Assembly: GCA_003993805.1 (NCBI GenBank)
Contig: RSEF01000003.1
Span: 57,887,051-57,951,050 of the forward strand
DNA: 64,000 nt
Direction of reading: 5' to 3'
From: Himantopus leucocephalus
Lineage: Eukaryota > Chordata > Aves > Charadriiformes > Recurvirostridae
The notes beneath the pieces are model-generated. The model was given only the letters and a program-made list of their open reading frames with translations, made no database searches and was not told where the DNA came from. Positions 51,692 to 63,364 of this stretch are shown here, piece by piece (the stretch's first letter is position 1; each line of letters starts with the position of its first letter). The position numbers were made by a program, and so were the translations under genes.

Positions 51692-51859
51692 CTGCCGACG
51701 TTTCTCTGAATTTGTCACTAGTCTTCTTCTTCCGCCATTTCCAAGGTTTAAAGATTTTGCCAATGGTGGAGAGTTTGCCCTTCCTCTTGAAGGGGGGAGT
51801 TTGGGATCCTGGGGCTGGTCCATCCGAGTTAGCAATTGAAGCCTTATCCAAACCATCAA
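51692..51859 (-). CDS. PHACTR2: PHACTR2 exon A (residues 1-56), N-terminal basic region
   Basis: This is the first recognisable coding exon, 168 bp, phase 1 in and out. The acceptor follows a T-rich tract (AG at 51860-51861) and the donor is GTATGT (GT at 51690-51691). The translation starts at a split Val, then DGLDKASIANSDG, and ends DKFRETSA. Residues 25-46 form a strongly basic patch with Trp residues (KRKGKL, then KPWKWRKKK). In the family this kind of patch lies just before RPEL 1 and serves nuclear import and membrane or actin-competitive binding. An internal ATG does not exist at the exon start, so translation must begin in an upstream exon. In mammals alternative short first exons join at this same Val, so several start variants are likely. 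Confidence 0.95.
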
Positions 51860-52854
51860 CTGTATAAACAAAAAAAATAAAGGTAACTGAAGGATGGAAA
51901 ACAAACCGGTACCCGACAGCTAACCTCCTCCACCACCAGAGTGCAACAGGCTGTGTGTGGGTCCATGTGTCTCCTGTTTCAGAAGGCAGCCAAAGGGCAT
52001 CTGACTGCAGCCCGTGGTCACTAGCCAGTCTCCGTCTCAGCTAGCCCTGGGCTTCACTGCTGCTCAGCACCTCAGCTGCAGCAGGCCAGAACTTGCTTCT
52101 CATGACACACATCTGGCACGTCTGCACGTTTCTGCGGTTTTTCATCGCTACTGGAGAGCTTCTTTCAACACATATTTGGGTGACTTTTTCCTTATCTTTG
52201 GTAAAACTGAATAACTAGCTGTCATCATTTGGAAAACAATGTAAAAACATAAACTATTTCCTTTGAGTAAAACAAATCCTTCTTAAATGAGCTCTAAAGA
52301 TAACTGTTCTGGCAGTGAAATGGAAATAGGTCCGTTTGATATCCCTGGTAATCAGTCATTCACAGCACAGCCTGCTGTGAGTCAGGCTTCTTAGTAACAA
52401 AACGTATTTAACAATAAGCTTTCGGGCTGTAGCCAAAATTTAACGAAGGATTACTTTTCTGCAAAAACATACTGAGTGATATGAAAGCCAATATTTATCA
52501 TTGATGGCTGTAGCATTGAGTTTTGTGAACCAAAATAAGACTCATTCCACAACATGCCGTACCATACAGTTAAAATAAATTTCCCAGACATTTCCCGGAG
52601 AAGTCTGCTATCACCTATTTCTATTTAAGAACTGAGGTTTCTTAGAGCCTCCCATTCGTGGTCCTGCAAACACTTCAAATGTGCTTAATGTTATTCACGT
52701 GAGCAGCTTCACTGAAGTAACTGTGACTACTTACGTACATAAAATTAATCACAGGCTTAAATGTTTGCGGCATAAGGGCTCTGTAATTGCTTTCATTCAT
52801 CTAAACATTCTAATTATAACCAATTCGGAACAGAGTTGATGCCACTGTCAACAG

Positions 52855-52975
52855 TAATAATGATAATCATAGACCATTAAATCAGAAAGTGCTATTCAAA
52901 GAAGGAAATATCGCTGTCCCCATTTTACAGATGGAAAATATGAAGCACAGAATTGTTAAGTGCTTAATTTTATGT
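52855..52975 (+). mobile_element. CORE-SINE (MIR-type) relic
   Basis: AGTGCTATTCAAAGAAGG and then TCCCCATTTTACAGATGGAA, ATGAAGCACAGAATTGTTAA and GTGC match the central and 3' parts of MIR in order (the strings are separated by decayed sequence). Confidence 0.7.
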
Positions 52976-53889
52976 TTGCCAAATGGCTTCCTGAATCCTG
53001 CTCCTGTGTCCTAGCTGCTAAAAAGATACATATTCAGACATATAACATCATGGTGCAATCTTATTTTTCTGTTTCTCAGACAAATGGCATTTAATGAGTC
53101 CTATATTTGTCCGAGACTTTAGATTGATCCAGGATGCTAAAAAAAAAAATCTTTTCTGTGAGAAAGCTGATGTAATGCAATCAGAGTCCAAGAAACTTTA
53201 TTTCCAATGTTTTGAAATAAAGTACTGGGAAAAAAGATCCATTGTATAACTTCATTGAAGTCTATGAAGTTAAAACCAGAGATAAATTTGTATGAAAATG
53301 ATAGCATTTAAATCAATAAATCTGAGTGAGTTATGCCATAAAATGTAATAAATTCTGTACTGTCAGACAGATAGAACAGAGATACGGAAAACTTCTCCAG
53401 GATAAATTACTGTTATTCAGATGCATCTGAATTTAAAGCCTTTATTTAAGTGTTTTCCTTGGGTACTTTTTGGTCTATAACATGGAGATAAGATGGAAGG
53501 CAGGCATGCAAATGGCCTTTAAAAGTAAAAAGACAAGATTTTGTTAAGGACCCGGATACGTCTACCCGTTGCACAACTACAAAACCCCAGCTTCCTCACT
53601 TGTGCATCCTAGAGAATGTAACAGGGTGATCTTTAGGGACATTTAAGCTGAGACTCCCTTAAAACAAATGAGCGGCCACCCTGCAGACCCTGCAAAGCAA
53701 GACAAGAGGTGGGGATGAGAAGACCACCAAAGGCAGCGAGCAGCTCTGCAGAAAGAGAGAGGCATAGGACACCAGAAGGATCTCTGTGGGGGTGCCTCAC
53801 CTGGAATTAGGGGTTGTACTTTTGTCTATGCTTACAGTCACTGCCTGTGTTGTACAATCCCCTCTGGCATACAGAAGCCTCTGCTGGAA

Positions 53890-54150
53890 ACCGGATCTAA
53901 GGGAGAAGTACATTTACCTGGAGGGTAGTTACAAGTCCGGCTGATAGAAGAAGGGGCAAGGGCCACAGCTTGTGGCTGGGGAGAGTCAGCTTAGATGTAA
54001 GGAAAACACTTCCCGGAGTGGGTAGCATATAGCACTGGAGCAGGTCTTGGGAGGTTTTGGAGGTTCAGCCAGGGCTGATCTCACCTACCGTCGGTAATAG
54101 TCCTACTCTGAGTGAGGGACTGGACTGAGTGACCTCCCGAGGTCCTTCCC
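53890..54150 (+). mobile_element. old, diverged CR1 LINE 3' fragment
   Basis: CAGCTTAGATGTAAGGAAAA, then a GAGTGG and GCACTGGAGCAGG segment, AGGGACTGGACTGAGTGACC and CGAGGTCCTTCCCAA follow the CR1 3' end in order, with many changes. It is much older than the copy near 9 kb. Both lie in plus orientation. Confidence 0.7.
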
Positions 54151-56375
54151 AATAAAGATTCCCATGGTGTTAAGGGGTGTGGAAAGACATGGTTGCTCTG
54201 TGAAATCTGTGCTAGTAAATCCAAAGAATCAGAAGTGAAGTGCTGAAGAAAAGAGACTAGGATCTGGTGGCTGAAGAGTTTTGTCCTGGGAGAGAAGCCA
54301 AGCATTATCTCACTGGCAGAGGCTCATTAGAGCGAAAGGCTACCCGTTCCTTGGAGGCAGCAGGACAAAACCCATGTTCTTGTCTCCACTAGCTTAGAAA
54401 GGCTGGTTATTGATGTGAGGAGCCTGCACCCTGGCGACAGACAGCATGGTCTTTATAAACATAGACCTTTTCATATCCTCTTGTGTCATGGAGTCCTGTC
54501 TATTGCAGGCAACCACTTTCACAAAAGCCTCATCTAAATTTTCTTTTTTCCAGTGCCTACCAGCAGGAATGGAGGAGGATTATGGCTCCAATAGTTCCCC
54601 ACAGAGAAACATGGATTTGCATCAGTCCCTGCTTTGCCCTCTGCTGAAAATATTTAACTCTGAAATTATGATATTCATCCTAGCTAAAGAAATCTGTCTG
54701 CTTCAAATGAGCTAACATACAAATAAAAAAGGGATCCATTTAGTGGTGAATAATTCTGTTCGGGAGGACTGAGACTTTTGAAAACAGGATTCAACATTAA
54801 CTCCTTCTGACAATAAAAGATGAGGAGTTGATCTATCAAATGAGTTCAACAAGTGTTTGCAATTGGGAATTTACTAAAGCATTGACTTTGTACCAGTTCC
54901 TTCATTTGAAAAAAGGACCCAAACATGTATCTGGAAAGGAGGAATAAGCACAGCCAAACATCATAGATTGATTTCAGAAATAATCGAAGATAAAGTAACA
55001 TTTCAAGGAAAAAGGACTTATTTCTATTCAAAAGCAATCATTAGGTAGCACATTTTACCAATTAATAAACTACCTAGAAAAAAACCCAATTTCAGCAGTG
55101 ACGTTCCAAAGCATTTATGGAAAGATCTTTTCAAAAGCTATTACTCCTCATCTTTGAAACACTCAGCAGGAAATTGATGTTTAAGATTTACACTGTTTGC
55201 TTTATAGGTCATGTACTATTCAAGAATAAAGCAGTGTATTTTTCACCTCAGAGAGCTTATGTACCTTCTATTAATCATTATAAATGTTATACATATTCAC
55301 TGAGATGAAAGGAAACATCTCAGCTTTCCAAGATTAGAGGAGCTTGGTCACTTGTGTTATTCTTCTATTTGTACAGTGTCTTGAAGTCCTGCCTTCTTCC
55401 CACCATCTTCAAAAAGCCCATGAGTCACTTCGTTGACTTCAATAAATATCATTATTAAATTTGACATTAGGACTTTTGATTATACTACCTGTATAGTTTA
55501 TGTTATTATATTCCAGTCCTTTGCCCTAGGTGTAGGTTTTACATCTGAAGGATAAAAAGTGTACGTAAGAAGGATAAGAAGTAAGTATACGAACCATGCA
55601 TGTTGATGTCATGCAAAGAGGAGATTGTGTTGTAGAAGACCAACAACAACGCTAACTGAGACACTACGAAGCCAAATCATGCCAGCACAGACCATGAGCT
55701 AGATGAAGGACACACAAAGGACAGCCTCTCCCCGAGCTTGTGGGCAGCCAGCAAGGATGACCCCAACTTTCCTATAAACACCCAAAGATGGAAATGCCTG
55801 AACACATCTTATCCTAGGAAGGCTACATGCAATGAGCAACGCTGATCTCTGTAGCTGCCTAGGAGACACTTTTCTGCCATGAATGAATTCCAGAGATGTT
55901 GTGCAGCTGAAGCAGGCGTGTGAATCCATCATGGTTTTCCTGGGGCATGGTATACCTCAGCACTGAGACGTTCAGGTCAGCACTGACACACGGTAACACC
56001 TTCTTCAGGTAAGAACTTATAACTAACTTTACAAAAGCAAAATGCAACGAAAAACTATCCATCAGATCATTTCAAGCAGATCTAATATAAATTCCTCTGC
56101 AGTAACTGCTGGTTCAAGGCCTTTTGATCTGGAACGCTTTTAAAAGCTCTGACTTAAAGAAAATTCATGATCAGAAAAAAAGGGCTGAAAAAAGGTGANC
56201 ATTTATGCCATAAGCTGTTCTGTATTTTTACTTGTGTATATTTTTACTCTTGGCAATAAAAGTGGAAAGCCAGTAGAAGAACCTAACCTCACGACTGAGT
56301 ACTAGGAGTAATACAAGATATATGGAAAAAAACCCCACGCTATGATGTCCTTATGCTATTCTTTTTCTAGTAGAA

Positions 56376-56380
56376 CCGTA
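56376..56380. repeat. target-site duplication, left copy
   Basis: CCGTA directly before the LTR; the same five bases follow it at 56483-56487. Confidence 0.75.
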
Positions 56381-56482
56381 TGTCCTGGTTTGAGGTAAAA
56401 CAGGACCAATTTTGTTCAGNNNNNNNNNNCCCATCTGGGGTCCCCAACGTCCCCAGTGGCCGATTTGGCCTACACCACGACA
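56381..56482 (+). mobile_element. ERV-type solo LTR, interrupted by a 10-N gap
   Basis: It begins TGTCCTGGTTTGAGG and ends CACGACA, so it has the TG...CA termini of an LTR, and is flanked by CCGTA on both sides (56376-56380 and 56483-56487). The start resembles the TGTCCTGGTTT LTR class common in birds. A 5-bp duplication fits ERVL-like (class III) elements. The real length is unknown because of the gap at 56420-56429. No internal viral sequence is present in the assembled part, though the gap could in principle hide some. Confidence 0.75.
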
Positions 56483-56487
56483 CCGTA
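56483..56487. repeat. target-site duplication, right copy
   Basis: CCGTA immediately after the terminal CA of the LTR. Confidence 0.75.
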
Positions 56488-56614
56488 TTTTAACAGTTAA
56501 CAGATCAAGATTCCTTGCTTGTAGTTTACTACTAGTAACTTGAATCACCAATGATTTAAAAAAGGTCAAATCTGAGTAATGAGGTAGCTAGCAACAGTAG
56601 GAGTATACTCGGAA

Positions 56615-56634
56615 GATTCTTCTCGAGAAGAATC
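56615..56634. repeat. perfect 20-bp palindrome
   Basis: GATTCTTCTCGAGAAGAATC is its own reverse complement, centred on CTCGAG. The left flank adds GGAA, giving GGAAGATTCT, a head-to-head GAA/TTC pair as in heat-shock elements. Confidence 0.9.
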
Positions 56635-59600
56635 CTTTACTGAATCTGAATAGTTTTAAGATTCTGTCTCATGTTAGTCCACATTCACACTTAGTCCCAA
56701 CAAGAAAGAGTTTATTTGATAGACTTTGTTGTAATCTAGTAGGGAATATCTTATAAAATTGATGTTCAATAATTCTTACCTGAATGGTGTTTAAAAAGGA
56801 ATTCTGTGTTGTGTGGCCTGGCCAATAACAACACATGATATGAAAAACATGAATCATTTTAATTTAGTCTTACAGAGGCTCCAGGCTGGTAACAAGTACA
56901 CCGGAATCAATGCTAATAAGTGAAGTTTAATTAGTTTATTCTTGTCACAAAGATTCTGGAGATCCTGGAGTAAAAAGCACTTAGGGTGACACCCAAGAAA
57001 AGAAATAAGGCAGAATTTAGGTGTGTATGTCCAAAATTGTGCTATTGGGAGCCTGAGAGACTCTGATCAGATGCTCTCTGACTCTGAAGGTACAGATGCT
57101 GTTACTCATGACACTAAAACTATCTGAAACCTTGACTACTCTGTATGTAAAACAGCACCCCAGACAGGAGTTTCACAGCAGAGTGGCTTTGGTGATGAAG
57201 TCAGCCTGGGAAGTTTCTTCTCTGCACTTCCATCTGCTCATTCCTGACCCTCAAAAAATACGCCATCCCTTCAGTTGTAAAAATACAACTGTTCATTGGG
57301 CTTCATTGCAAGCAGATCTCTGAATAATGCCAACCAAAAATGAGTCCCCCTTTCTGCCCTCTTTCCTTTTCTGAAAGGTTATTTTTAACCTGGGCCACTT
57401 AACTGGCCCAGTGAATTAGTCTTCAGCACAACCCTACAAACACTTGAAGTGTCAGGGCTGGGCAAGGAGCGGGCTGCCGCAGGGGTCGGGAGCCGGTGAC
57501 TGGGCTGGGCAGGCAGCCTCCATCAGCTTCACAGCTGCAGCCAGGAGACTCCAGCCATGAAGCCAGCAGTGCGACACAGCCTGGCAAATACCACATGCCT
57601 GAACCTGGGTAAGTCCACAACATAAACATACTTTTGCCTACAGCATTCACAGAGTAGGTGGAAGACTTGGGTTCCTCCCCCTTCCAGAACAAGTAGTGTT
57701 GAAAACTACTATCCTTCCCTTCCCAAAGAAGAACATCCTAACCGGGGGTAGGAGACATGGTCCTCTGCAGAAAGCAGTTTTGGGGCCATTCAGCCACAAG
57801 CAAGAGACAGAATGCCAGGAGGAATGGGATGCTGTACTCGGGTAGCTAAGTTCACTCATTTACAAAGATAAGAAAATTCATTTATGTCATGGGTGATGCA
57901 ATGTGTATGGGCCTTCCGCAATAAAGAGTCTCTGTGCTTTAGATAAGAATGTACAATACCACTCGAATCTTTCTCATACTAAAATAAACAAATAAATATT
58001 ACAGGATTGCAATGCTATCAAACCTTCCGAATGAGTAGTCAGAAGCGTTTTTCCGTTCTCCTTTCTACTCCCCTCACCAGCACCGTTCTCCACAACTGAT
58101 CTAATCTTGCTGGAGCACTGGGATATGTATTTAAGGGATTCTTTCTCACATTGGGGTTGTCAAGTACAAGATGGTACGGGCAGAGTGGCAAGTTCTCTTC
58201 TTTTCCCCCCCCTCTGGGTGCTGCACCTTTCATGTTGCAATCCCTTCTCCCACCCTCTTGCCTCCCAAGGCTCACCCACCTGCACTACAGTTCTGCTCTG
58301 GATCCTTGTCAAGAATAGCACGGCGCAGAGTGGGCAGACAAAGGAATGGTCTGCCTCCAGCCTCTCCTCCTCCCCACCGCTGGGGAACACGACCAAGAGA
58401 AGAAAAGGCACAGAACCAAGTGCTCCACCGATATCGAGGTACTCAGGTAGCACTGGCATCCAATACTTTCACTAGCACTGGGTATCTTGCAGTATTACCA
58501 TGGTACCACGACATCACCCTTAAAGTGTGTGAGGATAACCTTTTTGTTGTAATACAGGTGACTCAAGTTTTTGCCATATCTAACCATAAATGAATTAAGA
58601 AACACAACAGATGAGGCAGTGGCTTCAGTTCAAAGCTACTTTATGTGTGGATTTGGGTCTGAATAATTTCTATGCTTATTAACTACTGGTTAGCTAGTAC
58701 ATTTGTTTTTCCTCTTCCTCTCACTGCACCCAGCTGCCCTGCAGGGATGTGCTGCAAAAGTCATCTTGGTTTATTGAGACCTCAAAACCTCTTTTGACAA
58801 TGTTATGATTTTCTATACCGTCTTGCCAATGCTAAAGGGCACAGAGTTGGAAGTCATGGTTTTTATGCCAACAAAATCAACATGTTTATGCAGCTGCATA
58901 TTATCCTCATTTAGTGACAAGAACAGTAACTCATCGACTTGCTATAGAGTATGGTGAGCTGGACGCTCACTGGAAAAAAATCAAGACACTGCATGGTAAA
59001 ATGTTTGACGTGGTCATTAAAATCCAGAAGTCATTCTGACACTATCAATGTCATTTTCAATAAATCTCTCGAATTCTGTAATGTTATATCGATTTTTCCC
59101 AACCAGAACCAGACGGAAAGACAGGTCTTTTTTCTTTCTCCCTTTTTATTTTCTACTTGGAAGCAAAAAAATGCAACTAATCCCCAGTGGATAAACTGAC
59201 AAATGGGAGAGCTATAATCTACCTCTGAGCAGCACAATGAATTGGCATCTGAATGCTTTCGCCTTGCCATACATCTGGAGTTTAACTTTGGGGAAACTCT
59301 GTCATGAGCTAATTGACTTGATTGTGTTTTAATTAAATGAAAGGAAAAAGCTGAAGTTCAGATGTAGGCGGCTGAATGGTAGTTTCCATATGGAACTGCC
59401 AATATTGCAAAATGTTAATTGGACCTCCTGCTGGCGATGAGCTAAACAGGCTGGGTAGCGGCTACTTCAGAGGGATGCTGGCTGCTGCCTTGAAACTGCC
59501 GGAGGGGATCCTCCTGGGAAAACCACAGCAGGAATGGATACGACTGCCTGAATGCCTCCAGGTTTCTACAAGGATACACACACAAACACCTTTTGGGTTG

Positions 59601-62600
59601 TTAGTCACACATGGACCGGCAGTGCCAAAGTCCAGGAAGGGCTTCAGGAGGCTGAACCCTGTAACTCCCGTCTCGCCACAAGCAAAACGTTACCTCGCAG
59701 CAGAAAGTCAAACACTGCAAGGGGGGGAAAATTCAGCTTTGTTACACCTGGAGACAAAAAGCCATACCCTGTTCTGCCCCTGTGATCAGCCCCTGCCTAA
59801 GCTCTGCAAAAAGCACAGGTGCTGCTACCCAGGGAAGGAGGGGAGCCTGTGCTCCCCCTGGCAGCGACAGCACAGATGCCCAGGGCTCCCCATTTCAGAG
59901 GGATGCCCAGCCACACTGTCCTCTTCTACAGTGTGCAGAAAAGGACCATGAGGAAAGTCCCAAGCAACGGTGCTGCCTCCCACATACACTTATTCTAGTT
60001 CTCACTCTCTCACCTGTACACCTGGGATTAAGTTGCTCACAGCCTGGAAGAGCTCGTTTAGCTATCTGTCTCTTAGGTAGGAAGCCCTCGCCCTGCAAGA
60101 CACTGGTCCTCAGCAAGCAAGGAGGAAACTTCACTGTGGTTTCCTACTACCTTACGCAAGAAACAGTAAATAAAACAGTGTTAACCTTAGGGCTTGAGAT
60201 GTGCTTGCTGCCTCACTGGGGTAAGGCACAAAGGATTTATTGGCTTTACAGTTACCTTAAGCGTTGCTTTTTCTTTTTTCTGGTCACAATAATCACATCA
60301 ACTTAAGTGCTGTTGGTCATTTTGTCAAGTTACAGGCTATCACATTATCACACTAGTTACCGCAAGTTGTCTCTTGCTAATGCAACCCAAAGGCAGATAA
60401 CAACTTTTAACGTGCAGCTTCAGAGTTACTTCACAGTATAGTTTTCACCCCTATTGGGCTAATTCTATAGAAAAAAAGAGCAAAGTTATGGTTGCAGGGC
60501 AGTCTGCAGAGACACTGGAAATACCACGGGCAATACAGCTAGCCAGGGCTACCCGGCCTGACTAAATTACACCTCCGACGCCGGAACCTGCGGAGAGCTC
60601 TCGTCTGCCGCATCTGCACTGGCATGTCAGCTGGGGGGGGTTCTACAGTGCATTAAGCACTGCACTTATACCTCTGCCATCACACCACCTCTCTTCTCAC
60701 TCATTTCTTGTGTCAAAATACACTAGGGATTTGCTTAAAGGTCTGAATGAAAATAAGAACCTGACCTTATGCTTGCAACATGCCCACAAGCATGTGTTTG
60801 CAAATTAATTATTTACATTTTGGATTCACGCAGCCTTTAGTAGAACACCTGCACTACTTCCTCCCCTTCAACCAAATGTTTAACTTCCATCTTTTTGGCT
60901 TCCTAAGAAAGGAGTAAGCGAATGCTCAGCAATCCCGTTATACAGGTTTGAAAGTGATCTGGCCAAAAATCTTCTTGCTGCCTCCTCTCTGACCTGAACA
61001 CAGTTGGCTCCGACCAGAAGGAAAGGGATCATCGGTTTAATGCAGGCTGCTTACTCCTTTTTTCTCAGCCCTAATACTTGCATGAAAAGCAGAAAAATGG
61101 AAAATTTCCAGACAGTTACATTTTCCAGATATATGAAACATCAGGTCAAAGGTCAAATTCTGGATCCAAGCAACTTCTTCACAAAAACAGGGGGGGGAAA
61201 AAATTCCAGGCAAAGTAACAGAGATGTGGGGAGGACAGGAAAAACGATGACTAAAAGCAGTGTAAATAAAAGAGCAACAAACTACTTTGAACAGCTGAGG
61301 ATTGAAAATTAATGCTTCTTGTGTCAGAATATTAAGGGATAAATCTTCTTAGAGTACAATGGCATAAGTTTCTATTTATATATATCCTCTTGGATAATTT
61401 TGTAATTCCACCTAAAAGTAAGCTGCATGTACTCATCTTGTTAAATTCTGTAATGATACTTTTAAAAAGTCACATCTGAAAAACAGAACTGCAGATCTGC
61501 AGATAGTTCCTTACTTGACTTTTCTTGGTATAGCCTTAATGCAGGGGAGAAAAATAATTATAATAAGTTTACAACAAATATTTTTAGCTACAGGCAAGTC
61601 GTAAAACTTCCCAGCTGATAGTGGCTAGAAGTGTGAAAATAAACCAAAGCGAGTACATGGCCCCTCTCCTGTGTGGTAATAAACAGGAATTAAAAGGAAA
61701 CATTTTTGTGGTAATTAACGGGTATGTAATATTGATGCTGAGATAAAACCAGGCCAAGCGTGTCACAGGGAAGCCTTTGGCTCCGTTCCCACTTCTCCAG
61801 CTAGTGGCAAAGTTACTCTCCATCTGCCCCGAAGGGGGCAGGAGCCCTTGGATGCTCCGTGCGAGCAGCAGCAGCGGTGCCTGCCGAGGAAAGGGCAGGT
61901 GGGGGAAGGTTCCCAGTGCCGGCTCCTCCCGGCAGGAGAGCCGAGGCGGTAGGTATGCCATGTCACTGCCCCACTGGAACGTCCCACCCCCGGCGTTCCC
62001 AGGAACTTGACAAGGTGAGAAACACAGAGCACAGGAATTTGGGGAAGGGAAACCAAAAGACACAAGGCAAATGCAAACCTTGTCGTCTGGTGCAAACTCT
62101 GCCGAGCAGCCCCTGTACCGTCAGGCTGCTAACTCCCGGGCAGGTCTAGATGCTTACCTATGGCTCCTCTTAGGAACCCGTTTGCCTTCAGAGAGTGAAG
62201 CAGCACACTCTCAGATGGCCTGTGCTACTTGCTGTCCAAGCCGAGTCAAAAACCTAGCAAAATGGTCAAAGCATGGCCAAAGTTATTCTGGGCTGTTTCT
62301 AGCTCCTCTCCTCCCCATACCTAAGCAAACACAAGCTTGGGGCTACTTCAGGTCTCAGCTGGCTGGCTTCTCTGGAGGCATACATCATCCCAAGGGAGGG
62401 TTTTACTCCGCTAACAACTCGCCTACCCTGCAGCATCGGCTAAAGGACCCAGCTGCTGATTCCCCTCCCACGCCTTTTGGGCATTCCCTCGGTGCACCTG
62501 GAAAGATAGAGGCATTTCCCCGCAGCTCATTGGATGTGTCCCGAGAAGCCACCACCGCTGTCAGCAGAGGCAGCACGCAGGTACGGCTTGATAGAGATGC

Positions 62601-63157
62601 TGCCCACACAAGTGGGTCCCTGGTCATCTCAGACATTGTTTTCACACTACCAGGAGAGAAACTTCATCTGAACTGCCAACCGTGCTGGTGACCATTTGTG
62701 AGGCTGCACTTTATCACTGCTCTGAGCCAGAAGAAAACTAACCTTTTGCCTAGGCTTCTAAAACTGAGTCAGTTCCTACTACTGGCACAGGAGGGTCAGG
62801 CAAATAGTTTTGCTGCCCAGGCTGAGCTGGGTGGTGTGCCGTGGGGCCGGGCCAGGAACACAACAAGCAGGGGATGGGGGAGAAGTTTGGGAAGAGGTGG
62901 AAGACCTCTTCCATGAAGTCAGTACCTGAGCTCACTGCCAGTAGGTGAGAGCTGCTCCTCACAGCAGCATCCCCCAACCCCTTCACCACAGCCAACGTAC
63001 AAGCGATGACTGCCCGAAGTGCTAAAACCCTTAGCTATTTTCCTCTTCTGGCTGAAGGGAGCTGGGGAAGGAGGTACACATCTCTCCTCCCCATCCCATC
63101 CCATTCCAGACCACCCAGCACCCTTGCTAAATACAATTCTGTATAAAGATTACCCAT

Positions 63158-63364
63158 ATGCTTTTCCCTTTTTTATTACCATCTTTAACCAAATCTTTCA
63201 CTATTAACATGCTTATAGGTCTGAAAACAGGTTTGGGTTTGTGGGCTCCCATCCCAACGTNATGCTTTTCCCTTTTTTATTACCATCTTTAACCAAATCT
63301 TTCACAATTAACATGCTTATAGATCTGAAAACAGGTTTGGATTTGTGGGCTCCCATCCCAACAT
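63158..63364. repeat. direct duplication across a single N (pair 4)
   Basis: Two 103-bp copies (63158-63260 and 63262-63364) with four substitutions, meeting exactly at the N at 63261. Confidence 0.93.

Larger units (their letters stand above)
1..51859 (-). other. PHACTR2: PHACTR2 locus, 12 coding exons seen, 5' end not in view
   Basis: Twelve exons on the minus strand splice in consistent phase into a 634-residue protein (numbered here from the Val whose first base lies in a missing upstream exon) plus a stop. The four RPEL-type actin-binding motifs and the C-terminal PP1-binding block place it in the PHACTR family. The exon A and B residues (the VDGLDKASIANSDG start and the ISTRQSREELIRRGVLKE motif) and DSDSDGPILYTD match PHACTR2 as I remember it better than PHACTR1, 3 or 4. 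Family members bind G-actin through RPEL motifs and protein phosphatase 1 through the C-terminus. All internal splice sites are GT-AG except one GC-AG. The initiator exon is missing, so the true N-terminus and promoter are unknown. Confidence 0.95.

Noticed and set aside
59376..60306. Overlapping 191- and 174-codon plus-strand frames
   Set aside because: Two different frames open over the same GC-richer stretch, with no recognised motif; chance is the simplest explanation.
62071..62691. 206-codon plus-strand open frame
   Set aside because: Longest intact frame outside the exons except the artefact at 34.6 kb, but no domain, family likeness or splice context; composition looks like GC-richer intron sequence.
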